From: Chitinophagales bacterium
Lineage (GTDB): Bacteria; Bacteroidota; Bacteroidia; Chitinophagales; Chitinophagaceae
NCBI GenBank assembly: GCA_030832085.1
Contig: JAURJU010000101.1
Span: 1 to 53,749, forward strand
Length of the DNA stretch: 53,749 nucleotides
Direction: 5' to 3'
Both the position numbers and the translations under genes were made by a program. Below the pieces are notes generated by a model. It worked only from the letters and a program-made list of their open reading frames with translations. It was not told the DNA's origin and made no database searches. Shown piece by piece: positions 9,085 to 17,404 of the stretch (the first letter of the stretch is position 1; every line of letters begins with the position of its first letter).

Positions 9085-10119
9085 TTAGGCAACTGTCCAT
9101 CCGTGATGGTTTCTTACTTTGATCAATGCTGACAGAATATCATTCCAGGTTTGTTGCTTCATCATCACCTCGTTGGAGAACATGCAACCATCCCAACAAA
9201 TGTGCTGGAAGGCTTTTGTAAGTTCACCCTTTTCATCGCGCAGCCAGAATCCTGCGTGTTTGGCGATGTCAAGCTTTCCATTAGGATCTAGTGCCTGGCA
9301 GTGCCGTCCTGTTTTATCATGAGAGCCGGTTCCATGAACAGTACCATCGTTCTGTGCCACATGAAAATCAATGGTCCAAGGACGCAATGCACCCGTGAGT
9401 TTTCTCAATCCCTCATCCAAGGCAGCACCATCGCTCCAATCAAAATTTTCAGGAAGGATGCGGTGTTCAGGGGCATTGTAACCCAACAGGTAAAGCAAGG
9501 TATGGGCCATGTCTGCCTGGAAGCCAATGTTTGGACGATCAACGGCTTCAAGGGTGTCCACCATGGTTTTCCAGCTGTGCATGCCACCCCAGCAGATTTC
9601 TCCTTCAGCAGCAAGTCTTTCCCCGTAATCGGCAGCAACATCACAGGCTTCCCTGAATGTTTCTGCAATCAGTTTGGTGTTGCCTGCAGGATCTGCTGCC
9701 CAAGCTTCGGGCTTGCTTGCAGAGTCAATGCGGATAATGCCATAAGGGCGTACACCGGCATCGCGCAGCTTTTTCCCAAATTCGCATGAGCGGCGTACCA
9801 TATCTACAAATACGGCACGGTCTTCTTTGCTGCCCATTGCCGGTCCACCCCAAATGGGCGCGACCAGGGAACCGATGTTCAGGTTGAGTGCGCCAACCTT
9901 GTCGGCAAGTTTTTTTATGCCATCGGATGTTTCATCGATATTGAAATGGGGTTCAAACAATCCAATATCAATACCATCGAATTTAATGCCATCCACAGAC
10001 GCATTTGCAGTGAAATCAATCAGCGTATCCAGGGAAATTGGGGGTTCTGAATCAGGGCCTTTTCCTACGATGCCAGGCCATGTTGCGTTGTGCAGTTTTG
10101 GGTAGTTGTTTTGTGACAT
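9085..10119 (-). CDS. Sugar phosphate isomerase/epimerase-like TIM barrel protein (1)
   Basis: A 344-residue cytosolic protein of the xylose-isomerase-like TIM-barrel (AP endonuclease family 2) type. Visible features are [16 protein letters not shown] near the start, [10 protein letters not shown] and [13 protein letters not shown] in the middle (likely metal-ligand strands), and [25 protein letters not shown] near the end, like the HxxD metal site of the epimerases. It probably isomerises or epimerises a keto-sugar. It is distinct from the adjacent shorter isomerase, so two successive isomerisation steps or two substrates are likely. Confidence 0.85.
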   Translation of the reverse strand: MSQNNYPKLHNATWPGIVGKGPDSEPPISLDTLIDFTANASVDGIKFDGIDIGLFEPHFNIDETSDGIKKLADKVGALNLNIGSLVAPIWGGPAMGSKEDRAVFVDMVRRSCEFGKKLRDAGVRPYGIIRIDSASKPEAWAADPAGNTKLIAETFREACDVAADYGERLAAEGEICWGGMHSWKTMVDTLEAVDRPNIGFQADMAHTLLYLLGYNAPEHRILPENFDWSDGAALDEGLRKLTGALRPWTIDFHVAQNDGTVHGTGSHDKTGRHCQALDPNGKLDIAKHAGFWLRDEKGELTKAFQHICWDGCMFSNEVMMKQQTWNDILSALIKVRNHHGWTVA

Positions 10120-10143
10120 GTGCTTGCGTTTAGAATTATCAAA

Positions 10144-10995
10144 TCAAAGATTGTGTTTTTTACATTGTGCTTGAATGAAGGACAAGCCTTTTTCCGCCAT
10201 TTCCCAAGGGGCCGAGTATTCTCTCCACACATTGATGGCATTGGCAAAATCAGGATCGTTGCGGGAGAATGCTTCGATGGTCAGCCAACCACTATAATTG
10301 TTGGATGCAAGGCTGGCAAAGGTTTCATCCCAATGCACATGGCCATCACCTGGCGTGCCACGATCGTTTTCACTGATGTGCACATGTGCCAAAACAGGTG
10401 CAATGGTATTGATGGCATCTGTTGCTTTTTTCTCTTCGATGTTGGAGTGGTGGGTGTCATACATGGCCTTGACATTGGGATGTGCAGCCTTTACAATAAG
10501 ATGGTTCAATTGCGCCATCGTATTGCAGAGGTAACATTCAAAACGGTTCAATGCTTCCAAAGCAAGTGTGATGCCTGCCTGGGCAGCATGTTCACCGGCC
10601 TGGTGGAGCACTTCTGCACACCATTTGTATTCATCTTCCTGTGGCGGTTTTTTTGAAAAGTTACCATGTGCAGAATGAAAAGGCCCGCAAAGAATTGAAG
10701 ACCGCATATCGTGTGCGCGGTCGATGCCCCATTTGATGCGGTCCAATGCCTTTGCACGAACCAATGGTGAGGGGTCGACCGGGTTGCGTTCTGCATCCAC
10801 AACAAAAACAGCAGTGGTTTCCAGGCCAATCTGTTGTGCATGGTCTCCAAAGCGCTTGTAGGCCGCATCATCAGGAGCACCAATGAAACATTCCACTCCA
10901 TCATAGCCAATCGTTTTAAGCCTATCGATGATGGGGAATTGTTCATCTGAAACGACTGCAGACCACACCAGTGTATTGAATCCGATTTTATACAT
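10144..10995 (-). CDS. Sugar phosphate isomerase/epimerase-like TIM barrel protein (2)
   Basis: A 283-residue TIM-barrel enzyme related to hydroxypyruvate isomerase and D-tagatose 3-epimerase. Typical segments are MYKIGFNTLVWS at the start, YDGVECFIG, ALEALNRFECYL (Glu ligand), VKAMYDTHHSNIEE (Asp/His ligands), HVHISENDRGTPGDGHVHWD, and GWLTIEAF at the end (final Glu). The ATG at 10993-10995 was chosen; an in-frame upstream extension runs into the preceding gene and lacks family similarity. No signal peptide, so cytosolic. Confidence 0.88.
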   Translation of the reverse strand: MYKIGFNTLVWSAVVSDEQFPIIDRLKTIGYDGVECFIGAPDDAAYKRFGDHAQQIGLETTAVFVVDAERNPVDPSPLVRAKALDRIKWGIDRAHDMRSSILCGPFHSAHGNFSKKPPQEDEYKWCAEVLHQAGEHAAQAGITLALEALNRFECYLCNTMAQLNHLIVKAAHPNVKAMYDTHHSNIEEKKATDAINTIAPVLAHVHISENDRGTPGDGHVHWDETFASLASNNYSGWLTIEAFSRNDPDFANAINVWREYSAPWEMAEKGLSFIQAQCKKHNL

Positions 10996-11000
10996 GTTTT

Positions 11001-11879
11001 TTATTTTCTGTAGGGAACATGGATTTGCATGGGTCCAGCCCATGTCTTGGGTATTTTTTTTCCGGCTGCCCAATGGATGGCATTGATGACCATGTGTTGG
11101 AAGGGCTCCTGATCGAAATCCTCCGGATGACCAAGGGTAGTGAAAAAAATGCGTGCACCATAACTGTTGATGCCAGTCCAGGCCACTGGGTTATCGTATG
11201 CATTTTTATTGTTGGGGTTGATGGAATGACCCATCATCAAAGCTTTTGAACCATTGGAAGGATAGTTGGGCAATACCTGGTACAGCCATGAACGAGCGTG
11301 AAAAGTTTTGCCTACACCCCTCAAAATGGGATCATCCGCAACACCATCGATCATGGTTACATCGGTGGATGATTCATGTCCATAATGGGTGTGCTTGTTG
11401 ACGCCACCCCATCCTGGAGGGGTATTGAATGCGAATTCCCCAAAAGCATTCCACTTCTCCAGGGCATGTCCTTTTGGATAGTTGAAGGCATGCGTGGTGG
11501 TCCGAAAGCCCACCAATGGTTTTTTGGTCTTCAAATAATCTTCAATGTGTTGCACCTGATCAGCAGGCAGCTTTCGCCAGCGTAGATAAAATACCGCAAG
11601 GTCAGCATCCTTCAATGCTTCAAGCCCCGGGATATTTTCTTCGGCATTGTGGTTTGGATAGGCTTTCAATACCTTGACGCGAAAACCATAGTTTTTCTCC
11701 AGTTCCGCGGCAACAATCGGAAGGGTTGCTTCGCCACTGTATTCATGGTCTCCGGTTACAAAAACAATCAGCGGCTTTTTGGATTTCCCTTTTTTTTCAG
11801 GTTGTCCAAATACACATGCACTGGTCACCAAAAAAACTGCGAGGGCAATGTATGTTTTCGATAAAAAAATATTTTTCAT
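11001..11879 (-). CDS. ThuA-like domain protein, exported
   Basis: A 292-residue protein with an N-terminal signal peptide (hydrophobic core AVFLVTSACVFG) followed by a ThuA-like, class I glutamine-amidotransferase-like fold: IVFVTGDHEYSGEATLPIVA, LKDADLAVFYLRWRKLP, and VGFRTTTHAFNYP. The family is named for trehalose utilisation in rhizobia, where ThuA works with a Gfo/Idh/MocA enzyme (ThuB) in keto-sugar catabolism. The Cys in TSAC is not in a canonical lipobox, so I favour signal peptidase I. It ends 5 bases from the next gene. Confidence 0.88.
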   Translation of the reverse strand: MKNIFLSKTYIALAVFLVTSACVFGQPEKKGKSKKPLIVFVTGDHEYSGEATLPIVAAELEKNYGFRVKVLKAYPNHNAEENIPGLEALKDADLAVFYLRWRKLPADQVQHIEDYLKTKKPLVGFRTTTHAFNYPKGHALEKWNAFGEFAFNTPPGWGGVNKHTHYGHESSTDVTMIDGVADDPILRGVGKTFHARSWLYQVLPNYPSNGSKALMMGHSINPNNKNAYDNPVAWTGINSYGARIFFTTLGHPEDFDQEPFQHMVINAIHWAAGKKIPKTWAGPMQIHVPYRK

Positions 11880-11925
11880 GATTGATCATCAGTTTTTGAT
11901 TCATCAAATGGGTTGGAATGTTCTG

Positions 11926-14900
11926 TTATTGTTTTTCCATGGGATGGAGTTTAAGCAATTCATCCGGTGTATAGAATCCGGATTTGTCTTTGATGGCTGC
12001 ACGCACCTGTTTTACTTTTTCGGAGGTAATGGCAGGAGCCTTGTTGCCAAAGGCATTGCGGACATAGGTCAATACTGCAGCCATTTCATTGTCATTCAAC
12101 ATGCCGCCATATTGCGTCATTGGAACCTGACCGGGATATTTTTTGCCATTGACTTCAATGGGGCCATACAGTCCTTTCATGACGAGCTTGATCAATCTTT
12201 CCTCACTGCCAGTAACCCATGAAGAGGCCATCAGTGGTGGGAAACCTGCAGCTTCTAATCCCTTGCCATCTGCCTGGTGACAGGTATTGCAGTATCCATC
12301 CCGCATATAAATGGCTTTGCCAGCCGCCAACACTTCCGGTTTGATGCCTGCTGCTGTTGGCGCTTTGTCTTCAGCGGTTTGTTTTTTTCTGATGACACCA
12401 TGACCATTGACATGGGCTTCTGCAGTGGTGTAGGCCTTGATGGCCCAACTGTCCAAAGGTTTTTTTCCTGCTTCCAGGATGATGGGCAATCCCTTTTCCT
12501 TGCTCAGCCAGGAAGCAGCAACGATGGCCTCTACGCGAACCCGGCTGCTGTCATCTTTGGCAGCAGCCATCAGAAGGGCAGCCTTGTCAGGCAATTCGTT
12601 GCCTGCAAATCTTACTACTTCCACTGCAGCTGACCTGATGCGGTAATCCTTGGCCTTAAGGAGTTGTCGCAGGAGCGGTTGGTCCACCTTGTTTTGCCCC
12701 CAGCTTACCCAGAGTCCTTCCAAAAGGAGTTTCTCGTATTTTGCTGAGTTCGGGTCGAGGCCGGCAATCCATTTTTTCAAGGCGGGGAGTACTTCAGCAG
12801 CATCGTGTTCCCTCAACTCTCGAAGCGTTCTATAGCGTGTGCGGTATTCAGGAAGTTTTAAATTTTCCAACAACTCAACAACTGATGCACCATCAACCTT
12901 TGCGGGCGTTACCAGCGGACGGGAAGGGTAGGTGACACGGTATATGCGACCATGGGTATGGTCACGCAACGGATCCCTGATGTTGTGTTGCATGTGCCCA
13001 ATCAGGACATTGTGCCAATCGGCAATGTACAAAGACCCGTCTGGCGCGAATTCCAGGTCCACCGGACGGTAATTGATGTCGGAAGATCGAACCAGGTCCT
13101 GGCGGTGTTGTGTGGAATATCCTGCTCCGGCATCGAACATCTTGTGTTGCTTTGTTCCAAGAAATCCAATGGTATTGTTGATCAGCATATCGCCTTGCAC
13201 TTCATCAGGAAAGTGCCTGCTGGAGACAAATTCAAGTCCAGAGGTTGGCCTTACCCTGTGTTTTTCTTCAATGATGCTTTCGGGTTTGAGCGTGGCTTCG
13301 CCATAGCGGGACTTTACAGTACCCGGTGTCATCCAGGTTACGTCAGGGCCTGAAGTTTCTGCATAAAAAACCTGACCCCACTCATCAAATGCAATACCCC
13401 ATGGATTGGGAATCGACAATTGTGCAATGCGGTCCAATTTTTTCTTTTTGGTATCATAGCGGAAGAATCCGCCATTTGTGCCGCGTACCGGCCCGTAGGA
13501 GGTTTCAATATCATTGGCAAGAAATACACCTTGCCCCATGTAAATGGAACCTGATGCATCTGTGGTATAGGCATGGTGCGCATGATGGGTATCATGGTCA
13601 TCAAATCCACTCAATAGAATTTCCCTGCTATCGCACTTGTCATCCCTGTTGGTATCTTTCAGCAACATGAAGTTTGTTCCCTGTGAAAGGTAGACACCCT
13701 CGGGAGCCAGTTCAAAGCCCAATGGCAACTGCAATCCATCAGCAAAAGTTATTTGCTTATCGGCTTTACCATCGTTGTTGGTATCTTCCAGAATGATGAG
13801 TTTGTCGTTGGGTTTAGGATCACCTGGTTTCCAATGGGGATAGGTAGGCATGACTGCCACCCAAAGCCTTCCCTTGTTGTCAAAGGAAATTTGCACGGGG
13901 TTGGCTAAATCGGGGAACTCCACCTCTGATGCAAACAGGTCAATCTTATAGCCTGGGGCAACAGTGAATTTATCCAAGGCTTCCTGCCCGTAAAGGTAGC
14001 GCAGTGCGGCATTGGGATCTTTGGGTTTATAATTGGTTTGTACTGGAGGAAGAACAGATGTTTTTGCATCTGCCGCTGCCATATCCATTTTTTTTCCTTG
14101 GGCTGCCATCCAAATCGCAGTATCCCTGATCAGGGTCATTTCCCTGATTTTCTTCTGTTCAGCAGGGTAGTTGTCTGGCCCAAACGGATCGTATCGCCTT
14201 CCAAAAACATGCACACCATTGGGGATTTTGAAATCATTGTGCCACATCCAGTTCTTTTCCATCACCGCATCATGGACCGCAGATCGGGTGGATGTTGATT
14301 TGATGGCCCGCTTTCCAAAGATCTCGTCTGCCAAAAATGGGCCAAACTTTGCGTAGCCGGCATCTGTCAATTGTGACCCATCAATGGTAAGGTCAGTCGA
14401 TGGATCATCCAGCCATACTTTGCTTGGCGCAAAAGCATCAATGAAGGTCACCTTGTTTTTTCCAGCCACTTCTCTCATGGCCTGTGTGTAGAGCTGCAGG
14501 TTTGCATTCTCTGTTTTACCATTTGGAAGATCATATTGGCTGGAAAGATTTTCAAATGCGATGGGTGATACCAACGCCAATTGGGGTGCGGCTTTGCCAT
14601 TGTATTGCTGTGCCAAGGTATGCTTGATGAAAGCATCCAGTTCTGCCTTATAATTGGCCAAGCCAGCAGCACCTTGGAAGGACTCATTGTAACCAAAGAA
14701 TGCAATGATGATATCGGCCTTGTGCTTTGTCAACCATTGGTCTGGGTATTCTTCAAAACCTTCCAATTGTGCTGGTTTGGCCAATTCAGTTTGAAATTTT
14801 TCAGCACCAGGAAATGCCCATGGTGTCTTTCTTCCCGAATGTGGCCTGAATCCAGGCGTATTGCCTCCGTCACACATGTTCCGGACAACCAGCATGCTGT

Positions 14901-15108
14901 CTGGATAACGCAGGTGCATTTCAGTCTCAAAATAGTCTGCATTGATCATCCTGGATCCAAGGTTGTTGCCAATCAGGATGATGTGTGAGCCTTTGTTGAT
15001 CTTGAGTTTGTTGGATCCCGGCAACATGAAAGCAAACATTCCTGAAGTTACAAGGATGGCGGCTATCCATAGTTTTTTCCAATCTGCACTGAATTTCAAT
15101 TGTTTCAT
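11926..15108 (-). CDS. PVC-type haem-binding protein: SGNH-like, beta-propeller, HEAT-like, cytochrome c
   Basis: A 1060-residue exported protein. In order: a signal/anchor segment (about residues 10-32); an SGNH-hydrolase-like domain (about 38-265) whose first block reads LIGNNLGSRM, lacking the nucleophilic Ser of GDSL; a sugar-dehydrogenase-like propeller (about 385-745: FTVAPGYKIDLFASEVEFP, DTNNDGKAD and DTNRDDKCD metal loops); HEAT-like helical repeats (about 760-880); and a class I cytochrome c with CNTCH at 940-944 and a candidate Met ligand further on (MTQYGGML). The family is typical of Planctomycetes and Verrucomicrobia and present in some Bacteroidota. It probably takes electrons from a carbohydrate substrate oxidised at the propeller; this is inference. 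Confidence 0.85.
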   Translation of the reverse strand: MKQLKFSADWKKLWIAAILVTSGMFAFMLPGSNKLKINKGSHIILIGNNLGSRMINADYFETEMHLRYPDSMLVVRNMCDGGNTPGFRPHSGRKTPWAFPGAEKFQTELAKPAQLEGFEEYPDQWLTKHKADIIIAFFGYNESFQGAAGLANYKAELDAFIKHTLAQQYNGKAAPQLALVSPIAFENLSSQYDLPNGKTENANLQLYTQAMREVAGKNKVTFIDAFAPSKVWLDDPSTDLTIDGSQLTDAGYAKFGPFLADEIFGKRAIKSTSTRSAVHDAVMEKNWMWHNDFKIPNGVHVFGRRYDPFGPDNYPAEQKKIREMTLIRDTAIWMAAQGKKMDMAAADAKTSVLPPVQTNYKPKDPNAALRYLYGQEALDKFTVAPGYKIDLFASEVEFPDLANPVQISFDNKGRLWVAVMPTYPHWKPGDPKPNDKLIILEDTNNDGKADKQITFADGLQLPLGFELAPEGVYLSQGTNFMLLKDTNRDDKCDSREILLSGFDDHDTHHAHHAYTTDASGSIYMGQGVFLANDIETSYGPVRGTNGGFFRYDTKKKKLDRIAQLSIPNPWGIAFDEWGQVFYAETSGPDVTWMTPGTVKSRYGEATLKPESIIEEKHRVRPTSGLEFVSSRHFPDEVQGDMLINNTIGFLGTKQHKMFDAGAGYSTQHRQDLVRSSDINYRPVDLEFAPDGSLYIADWHNVLIGHMQHNIRDPLRDHTHGRIYRVTYPSRPLVTPAKVDGASVVELLENLKLPEYRTRYRTLRELREHDAAEVLPALKKWIAGLDPNSAKYEKLLLEGLWVSWGQNKVDQPLLRQLLKAKDYRIRSAAVEVVRFAGNELPDKAALLMAAAKDDSSRVRVEAIVAASWLSKEKGLPIILEAGKKPLDSWAIKAYTTAEAHVNGHGVIRKKQTAEDKAPTAAGIKPEVLAAGKAIYMRDGYCNTCHQADGKGLEAAGFPPLMASSWVTGSEERLIKLVMKGLYGPIEVNGKKYPGQVPMTQYGGMLNDNEMAAVLTYVRNAFGNKAPAITSEKVKQVRAAIKDKSGFYTPDELLKLHPMEKQ

Positions 15109-15117
15109 GGTCTTCGT

Positions 15118-16335
15118 TTATGGTATAATCAGGTCAGGATTGTTGGGGCCAAAATGCTTGAGGATTACAATAGGATCAGTGCTGGAAGTGTTTACGATTC
15201 TTACACCTGCCTTTGCCGCTTTTTCGCTGACAAAGAATTCGTCATTGGTCAGTTGCCCGTATCGAATAAGTGCAGGGGTTTCGATCTCCCAAACACCAAA
15301 GGTTCCCCTGCCTTGCATGACAATGATACCGTAAGCGGCCTGATCTGTAATGGTTACGGATTGACCGGGGAATACTGTAAGTTCCTTAGCACTGAAGGCA
15401 TCTGATTTATAGCATACCCAATTTTCAACATAGCCTTTGGCTTTCATCGTTTCCAGTTCTTCCACCGGCTTGGGTGCCATAAAACGGTTGGCCATCATGT
15501 TGGGGTCAACATTCAATTCCCAATCCAGTACATCCATCAATGCATCATAATCACCAATGCTTTCCTTGGGCGTTCCATTCCAAAGCAATTCTTCCGGAAT
15601 GACAGCCTCATTCACCAGTGACTGATACATGGCAAACACATCCGATGCTTTTTGTGGCTCGTATGTGCACATGCTTCCAGGTGCATGAAGCAGTCCTGGA
15701 GGTACGTCCCATCCGGTGCCGGGTTCTAATTTATATGCCTGTGAGTAGTTGGTGATTTTGTTGTCGCCCTTGGTGAAATTGAGCAGACAATCCTTGATGA
15801 CTTCTTTGGGCGTGCCTGGAGCAATGCCAATAAACGTATACGGAAAATCACCACCATGGTTGTTCAATTGTGGCGGAAAATAATAGGCTTCGGGCTTGCC
15901 TTTTTGACCGATCAATGCAGCCTTTTCGTCATTGTGGTGCACGTGGTGCGGCAAGGGCCCCATGTTGTCAAAAAACTTCGAATACATGGGCCATCCTTGG
16001 TATTCATTCCACAAGCGGTCTCCAATCAATTCTCCCTTGAGCTCATCAACAGCATCTTTTAACAGGACTTGTTGTATGGTACCTCCATCCTGAAATACAA
16101 CCGGGCTAAGCCCTTCGTTTTCGCCAGTGAGTGGGCCATTTTTGGCAGGGGTGGTAGAAGAGAGCCAGCGTTCATCGATGCCTCCTCTTTCTCCTCCCAA
16201 TACATAATAATCGTCAGGGTGCAACTTGATTCTTCTGCCCGGTACACAAAACGACCTTGGAACCCATGTGGGTGCCAAACGCAGAATCCCTTTACCTTGT
16301 TCAAATGCTTTTTGTGCTATGCTTTTTGATTCCAT
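15118..16335 (-). CDS. Cupin protein resembling class I mannose-6-phosphate isomerase
   Basis: A 405-residue protein without a signal peptide. It has two cupin-like barrels: a first with HHVHHNDEKAALIG (a metal-binding HxHxxE-like cluster, about residue 130) and a second near the C-terminus (VFPGQSVTITDQAAYGIIVMQGRGTFGV). The middle has GWDVPPGLLHAPGS, the histidine-containing strand seen in phosphomannose-isomerase-like cupins. I infer a metal-dependent aldose-ketose isomerase acting on the cluster A sugar. Spacing to both neighbours is short (9 and 18 bases), consistent with one operon. Confidence 0.72.
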   Translation of the reverse strand: MESKSIAQKAFEQGKGILRLAPTWVPRSFCVPGRRIKLHPDDYYVLGGERGGIDERWLSSTTPAKNGPLTGENEGLSPVVFQDGGTIQQVLLKDAVDELKGELIGDRLWNEYQGWPMYSKFFDNMGPLPHHVHHNDEKAALIGQKGKPEAYYFPPQLNNHGGDFPYTFIGIAPGTPKEVIKDCLLNFTKGDNKITNYSQAYKLEPGTGWDVPPGLLHAPGSMCTYEPQKASDVFAMYQSLVNEAVIPEELLWNGTPKESIGDYDALMDVLDWELNVDPNMMANRFMAPKPVEELETMKAKGYVENWVCYKSDAFSAKELTVFPGQSVTITDQAAYGIIVMQGRGTFGVWEIETPALIRYGQLTNDEFFVSEKAAKAGVRIVNTSSTDPIVILKHFGPNNPDLIIP

Positions 16336-16353
16336 ACAACAGTGATTGAAATT

Positions 16354-17400
16354 TTAGTAATCAGTGAATATTTTTTGAATGGCTTTATTTCCTAGAATGG
16401 CATGCAATGAGAGGTCGTACTGAACCATTTCCCCGGGTGCAATAAAAATCAGAGATCCGTTCTCCCTTGCTTTTGATTGACCAATTGGATAATGGGAGCC
16501 AGGTTCAATTCCTGTTACATACTCTCCCTTGCCAAAATGTTGCCAGTTGGTCAGGCATGGCAACTGGGCCTTGTTGAACTGCAGTGCTACTGCCAATTCG
16601 AGTGTTGGGTTGTAGATCCCGCAAATGCAGTTTCCTTCACCATTTGGCTCAATGTCGACCATAGCAACTTCTTCGCCAGATCCATTGTGGGCCTCTAAGG
16701 TATCCCTGCAAATCTTGAACATTTCCGGGTTCGGAAAATCCTTCCCATCCCTTGTAAGCATGGGACCATTCCATCGCAGTTGACTTCCCTTGTCTGCCAA
16801 AGGCCAACCAAAATTGCAATGGTAGAGGATCATGTGTGGGGCTGGTGTGTTGCCTTTGTTGATGATTTCATCATGGATGCGAAAAGACGATGCACCAAGT
16901 GTTGCTGAAATGGTTCTCCTGAGTTCAAGGGATGGTCCAAAAATCCTGGATTCCCTGATGATGCCTGTGATGCTCATTTCCATAATTCCCCGGGCGGGAT
17001 CGGGTTGAACAACAGAAACAATTTCTGCAGGGGTATTGCTATAGTTACCATGGATGCCACGTTCACCAAATTCATCTTTTTCAGGTCCGCCAACATGTGT
17101 CAGTCCGCAGGTGTTCACGATGCCACCGCCAAAAGTTCTGAGCCAATCCAATCCTTTGTCCGAGAGGGGTTGGGGAGGAGTAAATCCAGCATGGTTCAGC
17201 CAGGCAAGGTTGTATTGGTTGATGGATGCGTCGGCAATGTCCATGGCCCTGTCGATCAACACCTTGAACCTGAATCCAGATCCGGTATTGATCCAAGCAA
17301 TGCGCATGCCACGGCTTATGCCATTGTCCAGTACAGAGGTCTCTATGCCTCCCAATTGTGACACATTGCCAACCTTATCGCTCCATATTTCTTGAACCAT
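16354..17400 (-). CDS. DUF4432 family protein (aldose 1-epimerase-like fold)
   Basis: A 348-residue cytosolic protein with galactose-mutarotase-like features: GFRFKVLIDRAMDIADA, WLNHAGFTPPQ, the long central GGGIVNTCGLTHVGGP, and RIHDEIINKGNTPAPHMILYHCNFGWPL with histidine positions like those of the catalytic strands of mutarotases. It probably interconverts anomers or a related sugar tautomer before the oxidoreductase step. It is the second gene of cluster A, beginning 4 bases after the cytochrome gene. Confidence 0.85.
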   Translation of the reverse strand: MVQEIWSDKVGNVSQLGGIETSVLDNGISRGMRIAWINTGSGFRFKVLIDRAMDIADASINQYNLAWLNHAGFTPPQPLSDKGLDWLRTFGGGIVNTCGLTHVGGPEKDEFGERGIHGNYSNTPAEIVSVVQPDPARGIMEMSITGIIRESRIFGPSLELRRTISATLGASSFRIHDEIINKGNTPAPHMILYHCNFGWPLADKGSQLRWNGPMLTRDGKDFPNPEMFKICRDTLEAHNGSGEEVAMVDIEPNGEGNCICGIYNPTLELAVALQFNKAQLPCLTNWQHFGKGEYVTGIEPGSHYPIGQSKARENGSLIFIAPGEMVQYDLSLHAILGNKAIQKIFTDY

Positions 17401-17404
17401 CTCG

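Noticed and set aside
9301-9789. 162-codon open frame on the plus strand opposite the first TIM-barrel isomerase
   Set aside because: It is antisense to a clear enzyme gene; the many Cys and Phe residues reflect reverse-complemented codons.
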